DNA of 64,000 nt from Chitinophaga ginsengisoli (GCF_003014595.1 NZ_PYGK01000004.1:496001-560000); one strand, 5' to 3'; numbered from the stretch's first letter, positions 16,862-26,226 are shown. Notes: generated by a model not told the origin, from the sequence alone. Made by a program: numbers and translations.

Positions 16862-17989
16862 TCACTTCAACGCCACCTTGCCGTTGAACGATTTGTCCAG
16901 CGCAGCTTTAGGTACAATGATAGTGATAGTATTAATAGCAAAGTAAGGAACAGATACTTTAATGAACCCGTCAAAAGGTCCCGACTTACTGCCATAGGAG
17001 TTCTTAACAATAAAGAACTCTTTTCCTTTCGCCGTCTTTCCTATGCCAGTGATATGCATCAGGTGATCGTCCTGGGTGATTAAGCCGTCAAATAACTGCT
17101 GACGTTCATCCTGCGTGTATTTCTTTTCCTCCAGATCAGGATTGATGATGTTGCCACGCGTCAGGGAATCTACCATAGGGCGCATCGCATATCCCTTGCC
17201 AACCATGAAGCCCCGGTTGCTCACGTCTGTATCCCACAACACGGTATAACCCTTTTCAAGGGTGCTTTTGGCAATGTTGATCAACTCATTGATAGGCACA
17301 TTATAATAAGCTCCGTTGGAGAAGTTGTCCGGCACCTCCAGGATGAAGGAACTATAGAAAGGATGATGCGTAAAGGAAGTGAGGCTTACATAGTCATCAG
17401 GATTGAACTTTATGACATCCCTCGCAAATGTTTTGGGAGTATAGTTACGTCCATTGTAGCTGAAGTTAGCCGGCGGTGTCCCCAGATGTTTGTCCATGAT
17501 AGCAGTGATCCCCGTTTCCCAATCAGCGGGAATCGGCTTAGGAAGCTTCAGAATGCTATCCAGGTAGCTTTTCATCTCAGACACCAACTCCGCATGATCG
17601 TGCGACATATGGCCATCTCTCAGCCCACTATAGACGTTTTCAGGCACTATACCATACTCCGCTACCGCGTGAAGCACATCATGCCCCAGCCCTCCTTCAT
17701 CAAAACGGGCAAATCCCTGCCTGTGGATGTAGTTTTCTGCCTTTTCAAGGTATATGTTACGCACAGTGAACATTTCCGAAAGATCGAGCGTTGGCTGGCC
17801 TTTATGGAGGCATTCCGATTCGATCATGGAGGTGGTGGAAAAACACCAGCAGGTACCGGTATTCGCCTGGTCTTTCACTGAAGTCACTGGGTTATTCCTG
17901 ATGATCCGGATCTCTTCAAGGGTTTTTGTTTCCTGGGCACGGACCTGTAAGCAGAGGAATAACGCTGATAATACTAGATATGATCTCAT
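16862..17989 (-). CDS. Secreted papain-like cysteine peptidase (C1B, bleomycin-hydrolase type)
   Basis: A 375-residue exported protease. After a signal peptide (cleavage near QVRAQ-E, residue 19) the catalytic cysteine is C47 in NTGTCWCFST, the active-site histidine lies in HLMHITGIG near residue 315, and the asparagine in VKNSYG near 332. The order Cys-His-Asn with a long middle part fits the C1B aminopeptidase C group. Unlike cytosolic PepC this copy carries a signal peptide, so it acts in the periplasm or outside. Single gene, convergent with acyP. Confidence 0.9.
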   Translation of the reverse strand: MRSYLVLSALFLCLQVRAQETKTLEEIRIIRNNPVTSVKDQANTGTCWCFSTTSMIESECLHKGQPTLDLSEMFTVRNIYLEKAENYIHRQGFARFDEGGLGHDVLHAVAEYGIVPENVYSGLRDGHMSHDHAELVSEMKSYLDSILKLPKPIPADWETGITAIMDKHLGTPPANFSYNGRNYTPKTFARDVIKFNPDDYVSLTSFTHHPFYSSFILEVPDNFSNGAYYNVPINELINIAKSTLEKGYTVLWDTDVSNRGFMVGKGYAMRPMVDSLTRGNIINPDLEEKKYTQDERQQLFDGLITQDDHLMHITGIGKTAKGKEFFIVKNSYGSKSGPFDGFIKVSVPYFAINTITIIVPKAALDKSFNGKVALK

Positions 17990-18091
17990 ATAAAGGGAGA
18001 TTTACTTCCTAAAGATAAGGGGTAAAGGCATATAAAAAGCGCCACTGCTGTATGAACGGCAGTGGCGCGTAGAATGACGGAAAAATGAAGG

Positions 18092-20077
18092 TTATTTCTC
18101 GTTGATGTTGACACTTAGGTTATCTCCCTTCCCTGTGATGGTGGCCTCATCGGCTTTGCCCAATGCGTCAGCATATTTCTTTAACACATCGTTAGACTGT
18201 TGCACACCGTTAATAGTGAGGACACCGTTCTTCTTTTCTATGGTGAATCCTTCTGCTACATTGATGAGGTTATCTTCGGCCATTCTTTTGACCATATTTT
18301 TGTATTTATCAGATATCTTTCTGTCAAGGGCCACATGCTGCTCATCTAATTTTATTTCATCAGATGTACGGGCTCTTTTAGAAACACTGATCTCTTTCCG
18401 GACATTTCTCTGCGCTTCTTTAATTTCCTGTTTTGCCTTTTCTATTTCTTTTCTGGCATTTTCCATGGCATCTTTATACTCTTTGCTGTCCATGGCGCCT
18501 CTGGCTTCCGCCATGCTCTTTTTAATGATGTCATCGATATTGATGTTAGCCATAGCAGCTTTAGCACTTTCCATACCCATGCGCACACTTTCTTCAATTA
18601 TCTTTGGATCTACCAGTGTGTCTGGCATGTTTTTCATGCTGGATTTAACTTCATCGTTGATCTTCTTCCAGTCTACATTCTTCAGCGCAGTAGAGACCTC
18701 TTCGTTAACCTTTTTCCAGTCAACGTTTTTCATTGCGGTGGACACCTCTTCGTTGATCTTTTTCCAGTCGACATTCTTCATAGCATTGGAAACCTCCGCA
18801 TTGATCTGGTTCCAGTCTATGTTTTTCATCGCTTCATCTGCAGCGTCCAGACCTTCTTGTGCGGCCTTCTCAGCGGCTAATTTTTCAGCGCGGATTTTCT
18901 CACTTCTTCCTGGTACGGTGTCTGTGAAATAACGCGCCATGCTGAGTGCGTGTGAAACAATTGGGGTGACTATAGCAGGCGCAATGGGAGTACTGGCGAC
19001 GTCTTCCTTCACAACAGGTTTTTTGTTGTCGCGTTGCTCTTCTTTATTGGAGGGATTGAGCCATGCGATGGACACCAGTCCTACTGCAATGATCATGACA
19101 GCCAATAATTTTTGCGTATAGTTAATATTTTTAGTTTTCATTTCCATGATGCGTTTGATGCGGTGAAATAAATGTTGTTTATTGTCTGCCGCCGCCATGG
19201 CCATAGCATTGACTGTTAACCGGTATTCTTCCAATGCTACCAGGGCTTTGGCGTAATGCAGCGGTTGCACCTGATTTGTAAGTACAAGATCGTCGCAACA
19301 GTGTTCCCTTTCAAGACGGATGTTCTTTGATATCCACCACACGAAAGGATTAAAAAACAGGATGGTTTCAACAATGGATTGGAAAATATTCAGGAGATAA
19401 TCATTACGTTTGATATGTGCCAGTTCATGCAACAGGATAGCTTCCAGCTGTTCTGCCGTCAGGTTGTTGAACATAGCTACGGGTAATAAAATGACTGGTT
19501 TGAGGAACCCGATCATGACCGGTACCTGGATGTACTGTGATATCAACAGTTTCACCCGGCGTGGGATCCTGAGTTGGGCAGTAAGTTTCTGCAGGTGTTT
19601 CTCCCATGCTTCGTCAATAGGGAGTACCTGCTTCTTCTTTATCTGCTGTAATTGTACCAGGTCCAGTGTCAGTTTGATGGTCATGACGGCAACCCCGGCC
19701 ACGTAGATGGCTACTAATACAGGAAACCACATTTCAAGGCCAGGGAAGAGATCTGTAAGCTCTGTCTGGCTTTTATAGATGGCCGGAACGGTGACTGCTG
19801 CAGACGGCCGTATACCGGTTTCTATCATCAGATAAGCTGCCTGATGCACTCTTCTTACAGCTTCTATCTGTAACCACAGCGTCACGGCGAACCAGGTAAA
19901 AATGCCTGCCAGAGAGATGTAAGACAGATTGTATTTTATACTGGAACTTGCCTGTGGCCAGAGTAATAAAACGATCCGCAGACAGACGAAGATGAAAAAT
20001 GCCTGCCAGATTGAGTGTAGAAGGGCCCATCCGAAAGCCTGGATCAGGTCTGCGGTGAAAGGAAGTTGTGCAATCAT
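18092..20077 (-). CDS. M56-family BlaR1-like membrane metallopeptidase
   Basis: A 661-residue polytopic membrane protein with four N-terminal helices and a cytosolic zinc-peptidase domain. The zinc motif is H217-E218-L-A-H221 with downstream residues of the M56 type, and further hydrophobic stretches follow to residue 341. The C-terminal half is not a penicillin-binding sensor domain. It is a charged, helical region with four 16-residue tandem repeats (about 417-480, each M/L-K-N-V-D-W-K-K-I-N-E-E-V-S-T-A). It lies 31 bases after blaI in one operon and would cleave or relieve that repressor on an unknown signal. Confidence 0.88.
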   Translation of the reverse strand: MIAQLPFTADLIQAFGWALLHSIWQAFFIFVCLRIVLLLWPQASSSIKYNLSYISLAGIFTWFAVTLWLQIEAVRRVHQAAYLMIETGIRPSAAVTVPAIYKSQTELTDLFPGLEMWFPVLVAIYVAGVAVMTIKLTLDLVQLQQIKKKQVLPIDEAWEKHLQKLTAQLRIPRRVKLLISQYIQVPVMIGFLKPVILLPVAMFNNLTAEQLEAILLHELAHIKRNDYLLNIFQSIVETILFFNPFVWWISKNIRLEREHCCDDLVLTNQVQPLHYAKALVALEEYRLTVNAMAMAAADNKQHLFHRIKRIMEMKTKNINYTQKLLAVMIIAVGLVSIAWLNPSNKEEQRDNKKPVVKEDVASTPIAPAIVTPIVSHALSMARYFTDTVPGRSEKIRAEKLAAEKAAQEGLDAADEAMKNIDWNQINAEVSNAMKNVDWKKINEEVSTAMKNVDWKKVNEEVSTALKNVDWKKINDEVKSSMKNMPDTLVDPKIIEESVRMGMESAKAAMANINIDDIIKKSMAEARGAMDSKEYKDAMENARKEIEKAKQEIKEAQRNVRKEISVSKRARTSDEIKLDEQHVALDRKISDKYKNMVKRMAEDNLINVAEGFTIEKKNGVLTINGVQQSNDVLKKYADALGKADEATITGKGDNLSVNINEK

Positions 20078-20108
20078 GATTGTACAGATTAAACGCGTGG
20101 ACGCGGTT

Positions 20109-20501
20109 TTACTTTTTCTGTTGCTGCTCTATCTCATTCAGATACTGTTTGATCTTATCCAGCTCTTCCTGCGAAGAACGATGGTTACCCAATGCCTGCA
20201 ACACAAGCTGTGAGGCAGAACCGTTAAACACCGTATCTATCATCTTGTTGAGTAGTTGCTGCTGTGTACTTTCCTGGGAAATGGCAGCTTCGTACACATG
20301 TGTCTTGCTGCTGGTATCCCTTTTTAGTAAGCCTTTCTCATGCATGATCTGCATCAGCTTGAGGGTAGTAGTATAACCTGCATCTTTGCTTTTCTCCAGT
20401 ATTTCGTGCACATCCCTCACAGTACCGGAACCTTTCTCCCATAAAATCCCAAGGATCTCCAGCTCACTTTCTGTCGGCTTGATGTTTTTGGCGGTACTCA
20501 T
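20109..20501 (-). CDS. blaI: BlaI/MecI/CopY-family transcriptional repressor
   Basis: A 130-residue winged-helix repressor. The N-terminal DNA-binding domain is seen in TESELEILGILWEKGSGTVRDV and YTTTLKLMQIMHEKGLLKR, and the C-terminal helices (about residues 80-130) mediate dimerisation. It is the first gene of an operon with the M56 peptidase. Two matching operators overlap its own promoter at 20524-20571, so autoregulation is well supported. The target genes beyond the operon are unknown. Confidence 0.95.
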   Translation of the reverse strand: MSTAKNIKPTESELEILGILWEKGSGTVRDVHEILEKSKDAGYTTTLKLMQIMHEKGLLKRDTSSKTHVYEAAISQESTQQQLLNKMIDTVFNGSASQLVLQALGNHRSSQEELDKIKQYLNEIEQQQKK

Positions 20502-20523
20502 TTATTTCCAATGATTATTGATC

Positions 20524-20571
20524 TACGAATATTTTCGTAACAAATGTACGACAGTTTTCGTAATTGCCAAA
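20524..20571 (-). promoter_or_regulatory. blaI promoter with two BlaI-type operators
   Basis: On the minus strand, TTTG (20568-20571), a 19-base spacer and TACATTTG (20541-20548) form a textbook Bacteroidota promoter. Two palindromes of form TACGAnnnnnTTCGTA-like sit on it: 20547-20562 between the two boxes, and 20524-20539 (perfect TACGAA-TATT-TTCGTA) at the start site. Their centres are 23 bases apart, about two helical turns. Confidence 0.85.
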
Positions 20572-20633
20572 TGTGAGGGGATATTTTTTTAGTGGAGGGT
20601 GGGGAACGGTGATTATCAGGGGTAAACGGGGGA

Positions 20634-20697
20634 CAAAAAAACAGGCATGTTATTCCTCTGCATGAAATCGTTCAGCGAGATGAGCAACGATGCCTGT
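20634..20697 (-). terminator. Possible terminator of the secreted-protein gene
   Basis: An 8-bp inverted repeat (20641-20648 with 20690-20697) around a 41-base loop, with seven A residues at 20634-20640 giving a T-run on the minus strand. The long loop makes it weak. Confidence 0.35.
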
Positions 20698-20711
20698 ATC
20701 AATATGACTAC

Positions 20712-20780
20712 TTAGAACTTACTGGCTTTGAGGCCAACTTAACGGACGGGCAGTTTAGATCTGCCATCGGTAAAACCTGT
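20712..20780 (-). pseudogene. Decayed duplicate of the 3' end of the adjacent gene
   Basis: Read on the minus strand this stretch encodes TGFTDGRSKLPVR-stop-VGLKASKF-stop. This aligns position by position with the true C-terminus of the neighbouring gene, TGITDGKLGGPSLNIGLKAGKF. It is a tail-end tandem duplication about 73 bases downstream, now broken by a stop codon in place of the leucine-asparagine region. Confidence 0.75.
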
Positions 20781-20784
20781 TCTA

Positions 20785-21405
20785 TCAGAACTTACCTGCT
20801 TTGAGGCCAATATTAAGGGACGGGCCGCCTAACTTTCCGTCAGTGATGCCTGTGGTATTGGATCCCCCAACATAACGGTATGAAGCTCCTACATCCAGGC
20901 GCAGGAATTTTGTAATATTTAGCTCAACATTGGCATATGGTTCTGCTACGAAAAAACCGTGGTTATCATACGTGTGGTCATGGTCATCGCCATCCCACCA
21001 ATTCTTATTTCTCCTGCCTGCAGCACCACCGCCGATCAAAGCACCTGCTGTCCAGTGTACCAGCTTATCGGAATTATGAATGTACTCTGCTACAAAACCG
21101 GTATACCAAAGATTCAGATATTCTTTCTGGGCATTGGCATTCACAGCCGGCATATCTACATTGTTAACCAGGGAATAGGCGCCTGCTCCGAGCATGATCT
21201 TGCCGTTCAATAATACACCACCGTATCCACCGGTTAGCAATCCAAATTTACCATCAATGGGTGTAAATTTGGCTGCAGGCGCGCCATATGCGCCGATAGT
21301 TGTTTTTTTACCGCTTTTAGAAGAGAATAATGTTTCGGTGGTGGCATGCTGTGCCCAGGCCTGCTGTGCAGCTAGCACCAGCAGCGCTGATAAAATCTTT
21401 TTCAT
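20785..21405 (-). CDS. Exported outer-membrane-like protein of unknown function
   Basis: A 206-residue protein with a clear signal peptide (about residues 1-18, ending AWAQ). The mature part has alternating glycine and aromatic strands, for example LTGGYGGVLLNGKIMLGAGAY and LRLDVGASYRYVGG, which suggests a small beta-barrel. It ends in phenylalanine, typical of barrel insertion signals. No named family recognised. A decayed copy of its last 23 codons lies just downstream. It is separated by 77 bases from the DUF4249 gene upstream and may share that transcript. Confidence 0.78.
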   Translation of the reverse strand: MKKILSALLVLAAQQAWAQHATTETLFSSKSGKKTTIGAYGAPAAKFTPIDGKFGLLTGGYGGVLLNGKIMLGAGAYSLVNNVDMPAVNANAQKEYLNLWYTGFVAEYIHNSDKLVHWTAGALIGGGAAGRRNKNWWDGDDHDHTYDNHGFFVAEPYANVELNITKFLRLDVGASYRYVGGSNTTGITDGKLGGPSLNIGLKAGKF

Positions 21406-21482
21406 AAAAATTGCTTAAAGTTGTTTTGAGTGTAGCTGGCTAAAGCGTGTTTCTTTAGCCAGCTTGTTATTATAGTGAGAGA

Positions 21483-22352
21483 TTATTCAATAACCCTTTC
21501 TTTGCTGCTTACAGCAGAAGTTCCGAACCAGCCTAACAGCCTTTGTTTTCCGCCACCTGCCGTAACATTGATGGCATTACATTTTACATTTTCCAATACT
21601 TTGGCGAAAAGACCGCCTGAGTTGAGCTGATTATCCACCTGTGTCAGGAAGAAATGACTCTGAGAAGTGAGTGAACGTAACTTAACGATCACCTTTTCTC
21701 CCTTCTGGAATGGTTTGTCAAAGTCAGTCACCGCTTCCTGGATAGGCAGTATAAATGCTGAACCATCTTTAACGCTCTGATCAAAATAACCATCTATAGA
21801 AAAGGCATCGCCTACTTTATGTTGCAGATCATTCCTGTAGGAACGCATCCAGTAGTAATCCACGCCACCTTTGATATCTATGGCATGGAACTTTGCCACA
21901 TATCCATCTTTGTCCACAAAACTCTCACCTTGCTTTTCATACTTGTAAGAAATAGAATCGATCGGTGTTATTCTCTTGATGGTATCTATCGCCTCAAACA
22001 CTTCTGTGTTATATTCTATCCTTAATCTGTAAGCATGTCCGATCACACCGAGGGTTTCATTGTCTCCCGGATTATATGAATAAACCCCGTTGGCGAATGC
22101 GAACAGATATGATTTGTTTGCTGTCTCATCGATGAGCGTGATACGTGCATCGTCTATAACCGGTGCCGGCGCCTGATCGGTATATGGTACTGATTTGGTG
22201 AACTTAATCTTTTGTACACCTGGTTCAGTGGTGATCCAGGCATCCAGTACAGGATAGGAAGTGCCCTTCTTAACGTTGATATCTATCGCATCTTCACAGG
22301 CAGTGAAAGCTGCTACCATCGCTATTAATATGCTAAGTCTGATCTTTTTCAT
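21483..22352 (-). CDS. DUF4249-family lipoprotein
   Basis: A 289-residue lipoprotein; the signal peptide ends at the lipobox cysteine in AAFTAC (residue 19). The two-domain beta-rich pattern, with WITTEPGVQKIKF near residue 40 and YYWMRSYRNDL near residue 165, is that of DUF4249 proteins. These are usually encoded beside a TonB receptor and are thought to be its surface partner. It follows such a receptor by 23 bases, so the two form one operon. The substrate is unknown. Confidence 0.88.
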   Translation of the reverse strand: MKKIRLSILIAMVAAFTACEDAIDINVKKGTSYPVLDAWITTEPGVQKIKFTKSVPYTDQAPAPVIDDARITLIDETANKSYLFAFANGVYSYNPGDNETLGVIGHAYRLRIEYNTEVFEAIDTIKRITPIDSISYKYEKQGESFVDKDGYVAKFHAIDIKGGVDYYWMRSYRNDLQHKVGDAFSIDGYFDQSVKDGSAFILPIQEAVTDFDKPFQKGEKVIVKLRSLTSQSHFFLTQVDNQLNSGGLFAKVLENVKCNAINVTAGGGKQRLLGWFGTSAVSSKERVIE

Positions 22353-22375
22353 CTGTATTCTTTTTAAAGGATGGT

Positions 22376-24754
22376 TTAGAATTTGAAATTGTAGGTGATA
22401 CCAGGAATGATAGAACCGATGATGGAAAGACGAACGGCCTCTTTTTTGGACGGATCATCATCATTCTGTTTGAAGTAGATGGTATATGCATTTCTGCGAC
22501 CATATACGTTATACAGAGAGAATACCCATTCTCCTTTCCAGCGGCGCAGCTGTTTTCCTTTCAGCGTCAGAGACATATCCAGACGGTGGAAGGCTGGCAG
22601 CCTGTAGTTGTTGCGTTTATCGGTACTGTTGTATGGAATGTCCCAGTCCTGGAACTCAAGCCGGCTATCGGCAAATGTACCTGGTGTACCGGAAGCGTAA
22701 ACCCAGTTGGCGGAAAGAGAGGTACGCTTGTTCAGTTCATGTGTAATAACAAGGTTCAGGTTGTGTGTACGGTCGTAACGGTTCAGGAACCATTCATTTA
22801 GGCTGATACCATTGGTTTGCCTTTCAGAGCGGGACAGTGTATAACTTACCCATCCGGTAGTCCTGCCGATATCTTTTCTGGCCATCACTTCCAGACCATA
22901 AGAGCGGCTGTGCGACTGCAGCAGGTCAGCTTCAATCTGCTGGTTCAGTTCCAGGTTCGCGTTGTCGATATAATCCAGCTGATGCTCCATTTTTTTGTAG
23001 AAAGCTTCTGCTGATATTTCAAAGATGCCGGACGGTGCATCATATACATATCCTACGGTGTACTGGTCAGCAACCTGCGGCTGTATATTGTTGGTGCTTG
23101 GCGTCCATATATCCAGCGGAGTAGGAGATGCGGTGTTGGACAACTGGTGCATATACTGTGTAGTACGTGCATAAGACGCCTTGATCGCATGGTCCGGGGT
23201 GAGCGCATAGCGCGCTGTGATCCTTGGTTCCAGGTAGCTGTAAGCCTTGATCAGCTCATTGGCGCCATATTCTTTTGTTCCCACAAGTGTTTTGCGGATA
23301 CCGGCAGTTGTGTCATTGTAGTAGTATGCAGTGCCTTTACCCAGGTATTGATAGTTGGAGAGCCTTACACCGTACTGGATACCTAACTTGTCGTTGGGCT
23401 TCCACTCATGATCCAGGTAGGCGGCTGCTTCAAGACCATGTTGCTGTGTCAGCTGCTGTACGCTGGTTTCGTTTCCTTCCACACCTGTACCGGTACCTGG
23501 TTTGAAGGTGTAGTAAATACCCTGCAGACCGAAGTGCAGACTGTTTTGTGTATTGATGTAGAAAGTAAATGCAGGTTTTACACCGTAGTTGATGATGTTG
23601 GAAGTCCAGTCGTAAGACTGATTTTGTTCCCCTGCGCCTTTCGCACTTTCATTGTTGAATTTAAGGCTATAGTCATAGTTACTGTAGAAGGTGGTCAGGT
23701 TCAGGAACGTACGGTTGGTGAATACGTGGTTCCAGCGTACAGTAGCTGTTTTATTACCCCAGTTCATGTTGATCCGGGTACCAAAACCAAACACATCCCT
23801 TCCAAGATAACCGCTGGCAAACAGGGTATTGTTCTTATTCAGCTTGAAGTTCACCTTTCCGGTCAGGTCATAGAAATTCAGTTTGGTGTCTTTCATGTCT
23901 CCTTTCAGGAAAGGCTTCATCAGGATGTCGATATAAGAACGGCGTGCCGCCAGAATGAAGGATGATTCATCTTTCTTAATCGGTCCTTCGAGGGACAGCC
24001 TGCTGAATACATTGCTTATACCGCCATTTACGTTGAATTTTTGGTTGTTTCCGTCCTTCATGCGTATATCTAGTACAGAGGAAGTACGACCGCCGTATTC
24101 GGCCGGAAAACCGCCTTTAAGGAGATTGATACTTTTCACCGCATCCGGGTTGAACACAGAGAAGAAACCCATCATGTGTGTAGAGTTATAAACAGGGGCC
24201 TCGTCCAGCAGGATGAGGTTCTCGTCTGCCGCACCACCACGCACGTTAAAGCCGTTGGCGCCTTCACCTACTGTATTCACACCGGGAAGTGTCTGGATAG
24301 AGCGGAGTACATCCACTTCACCCATGAATGTGGGCATTTTCTTCATCTGGGCTATATCCAGTCTGTTAAGACTTGTAGTCAAGGTATTCACCGCCTTTTC
24401 CTGTTTGTTGCCGGTTACGGTTACAGTACTTAACTGGCTGCTGGATTTCTCCATTTTAATATCCAGGTTCTTGTTGGACTTCAGCGATACACTCATTTTA
24501 ATAGGTGCATAACCAATGTAGGAGAACTGGATTTCGTGATCGCCCGCAGGCAGGGTGAGAGAGTAAAAGCCATATTCGTTGGTCACTGTGCCCAGGCTGG
24601 TTCCTGCTTTCGATACGGATATACCAATCAGGCTTTCTCCATTCTGTTGGTCTTTTACATAACCGCTTACAGTATATTTCTGTTGTGCGCAAGCATGACG
24701 GACCTGTATAAGCAGCAGGCATACGCCAAGCAGCATAAATAATTTTGTCTTCAT
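22376..24754 (-). CDS. TonB-dependent outer membrane receptor with carboxypeptidase-regulatory domain
   Basis: A 792-residue receptor. Signal peptide to about residue 24 (ACAQQK), an N-terminal carboxypeptidase-regulatory-like domain (about 27-110, GYVKDQQNGESLIGISV), a plug (about 125-230, with SIQTLPGVNTVGEGANGFNVRGG and GFPAEYGGRTSSVLDI), and a barrel ending in phenylalanine (GITYNFKF). It heads an operon with the DUF4249 lipoprotein and differs from the SusC/SusD type. It takes up a nutrient by TonB-driven transport, cargo unassigned. Confidence 0.93.
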   Translation of the reverse strand: MKTKLFMLLGVCLLLIQVRHACAQQKYTVSGYVKDQQNGESLIGISVSKAGTSLGTVTNEYGFYSLTLPAGDHEIQFSYIGYAPIKMSVSLKSNKNLDIKMEKSSSQLSTVTVTGNKQEKAVNTLTTSLNRLDIAQMKKMPTFMGEVDVLRSIQTLPGVNTVGEGANGFNVRGGAADENLILLDEAPVYNSTHMMGFFSVFNPDAVKSINLLKGGFPAEYGGRTSSVLDIRMKDGNNQKFNVNGGISNVFSRLSLEGPIKKDESSFILAARRSYIDILMKPFLKGDMKDTKLNFYDLTGKVNFKLNKNNTLFASGYLGRDVFGFGTRINMNWGNKTATVRWNHVFTNRTFLNLTTFYSNYDYSLKFNNESAKGAGEQNQSYDWTSNIINYGVKPAFTFYINTQNSLHFGLQGIYYTFKPGTGTGVEGNETSVQQLTQQHGLEAAAYLDHEWKPNDKLGIQYGVRLSNYQYLGKGTAYYYNDTTAGIRKTLVGTKEYGANELIKAYSYLEPRITARYALTPDHAIKASYARTTQYMHQLSNTASPTPLDIWTPSTNNIQPQVADQYTVGYVYDAPSGIFEISAEAFYKKMEHQLDYIDNANLELNQQIEADLLQSHSRSYGLEVMARKDIGRTTGWVSYTLSRSERQTNGISLNEWFLNRYDRTHNLNLVITHELNKRTSLSANWVYASGTPGTFADSRLEFQDWDIPYNSTDKRNNYRLPAFHRLDMSLTLKGKQLRRWKGEWVFSLYNVYGRRNAYTIYFKQNDDDPSKKEAVRLSIIGSIIPGITYNFKF

Positions 24755-24900
24755 ATAAGGTTAAGGTTCTTGTAATTTTTAATTGCGGATAGCTGGCCTT
24801 GCTATAACATTTTTTATTTACGCATCTATGACGTGGAGGGAAGGGGTTACCCCTATAAAGCTATAGGGGAATTTTTTTGGGCTGGATAACTTAGTGGGGA

Positions 24901-25119
24901 TTAATCAAGTCTTTCGCACTGGTAGCCCATGCAGTGGATAAAAAGTATAATATCATTCTCAGCTACAGGGGCGGAACCGGCTACAATACGCATTACTTTA
25001 TCACAGTCTTCAATATCGATACTACAATTAGTAACGTTAAAGTGTTGTTGTATAGCCTGTATGACATCCTTCTTATCCTGATGGGTGCATATATTTGTAC
25101 GGAATATTCCGATCTCCAT
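24901..25119 (-). CDS. Small HMA-like protein without the metal-binding CxxC
   Basis: A 72-residue protein starting MEIGIFRTNICTHQDKK. Strand-helix-strand spacing, with helix KKDVIQAIQQHF, strand NCSIDIED and strand DKVMRIV, follows the ferredoxin-like heavy-metal-associated fold. The expected loop MxCxxC is reduced to NICTH, so metal binding as in copper chaperones is doubtful. The frame continues upstream without a stop, but codons before this ATG fall on the AraC gene and are not credible. It is divergent from the AraC regulator, which may control it. Confidence 0.65.
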   Translation of the reverse strand: MEIGIFRTNICTHQDKKDVIQAIQQHFNVTNCSIDIEDCDKVMRIVAGSAPVAENDIILFIHCMGYQCERLD

Positions 25120-25224
25120 GACTATGATATTAAATATTAAGGAATATTTTTGTGCAAAATTGCTGCTCTTCATCCGGATAGCTGTTACATGAAAGGGATT
25201 AAAATTTATATTTAAAGGATTTTT

Positions 25225-26226
25225 ATGGACATCCAGATTAAAAATGATGCTAGCGAATTGATATTCAGTGAACAAATGAAATTTCCGATGCCGAAATTCC
25301 TGTCTCCTTCCCTGATTGAGGAAAAACAGCGCTTCAATTACCATTTTGCAGAGGCTAATTTCCAGGAAATTTATTTCGACGGATATCATATCGCCATTGG
25401 AGATGTTCATGTTTATGAGAACCTGCACATCTATACCACAGAGCATATCCCCACTATATCCCTGATCTTCATGCTGAACGGCCAGTTTGTAACCGGTCCC
25501 GATATGGTTACCGGCAATTTTGGCAAACGTCGCTACCAATCCCTGGAACACAATCTTTTCTTTAATCCAAGTCCGGCAGAAAATATAGACGTAGACAAGC
25601 AGCGCGGCTTTGAACTGATGGCTCTCGCTTTCTCCACCGACCGCTTCCTCGACATCGCCGCAAACGGAGGCCGTGTACTGGATAGCCTGGCCAATGAAGT
25701 AGCGGGAGGCAAAGGTGCTTACCTCAACAAAAAGATCAATCCACCCATCACCACCCGTATGTTGATGGTACTGGAAGAGATCCGCCAGTGCCAGTTCATC
25801 GGAGGCGTCAAGAAGTTGTTCCTGCAATCCAAAGCCCTCGAGCTACTGGCCCTGCAATGTGAACAATATGAGCGTGTAGAACATGTACGGACTGATTCCT
25901 GCGCAATATCCTCCGCCGACAAAGAAAAGATCCACTATGCGAAGGACCTCTTACTAAAAAATATGGAAAACCCGCCCTCCCTGGCAGAGTTATCAAGACA
26001 GGCAGGACTCAATGAGTTCAAATTAAAGAACGGCTTCCGCCAGGTTTTTGACAATACAGTATTTGGCTATCTGAACGATCACCGGATGGATTATGCCCGG
26101 AAGATGATTGTCACCCAGGAATATTCACTGACCGAAATAGCTGAGCAACTGGGATTTTCTTCCATACAACACTTCAGCCTCGCCTTCAAGAAGAAATTCG
26201 GCGTCAGTCCTAGCAAGATTAAATAA
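25225..26226 (+). CDS. AraC-family transcriptional regulator
   Basis: A 333-residue regulator. The N-terminal 220 residues carry an unassigned sensory or dimerisation domain. The C-terminal 100 residues hold the two helix-turn-helices of AraC: PPSLAELSRQAGLNEFKLKNGF, then YSLTEIAEQLGFSSIQHFS with a following FKKKFGVSPSKIK tail. It is divergent from the small HMA-like gene. Downstream there is no clear terminator before the repeat locus that begins 174 bases later. The ligand is unknown. Confidence 0.93.
   Translation: MDIQIKNDASELIFSEQMKFPMPKFLSPSLIEEKQRFNYHFAEANFQEIYFDGYHIAIGDVHVYENLHIYTTEHIPTISLIFMLNGQFVTGPDMVTGNFGKRRYQSLEHNLFFNPSPAENIDVDKQRGFELMALAFSTDRFLDIAANGGRVLDSLANEVAGGKGAYLNKKINPPITTRMLMVLEEIRQCQFIGGVKKLFLQSKALELLALQCEQYERVEHVRTDSCAISSADKEKIHYAKDLLLKNMENPPSLAELSRQAGLNEFKLKNGFRQVFDNTVFGYLNDHRMDYARKMIVTQEYSLTEIAEQLGFSSIQHFSLAFKKKFGVSPSKIK

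Noticed and set aside
24901..25827. 308-residue open frame on the minus strand
   Set aside because: Most of it lies antisense to the AraC-type gene, which has clear helix-turn-helix motifs. Only its last 72 codons, outside that gene, look real.
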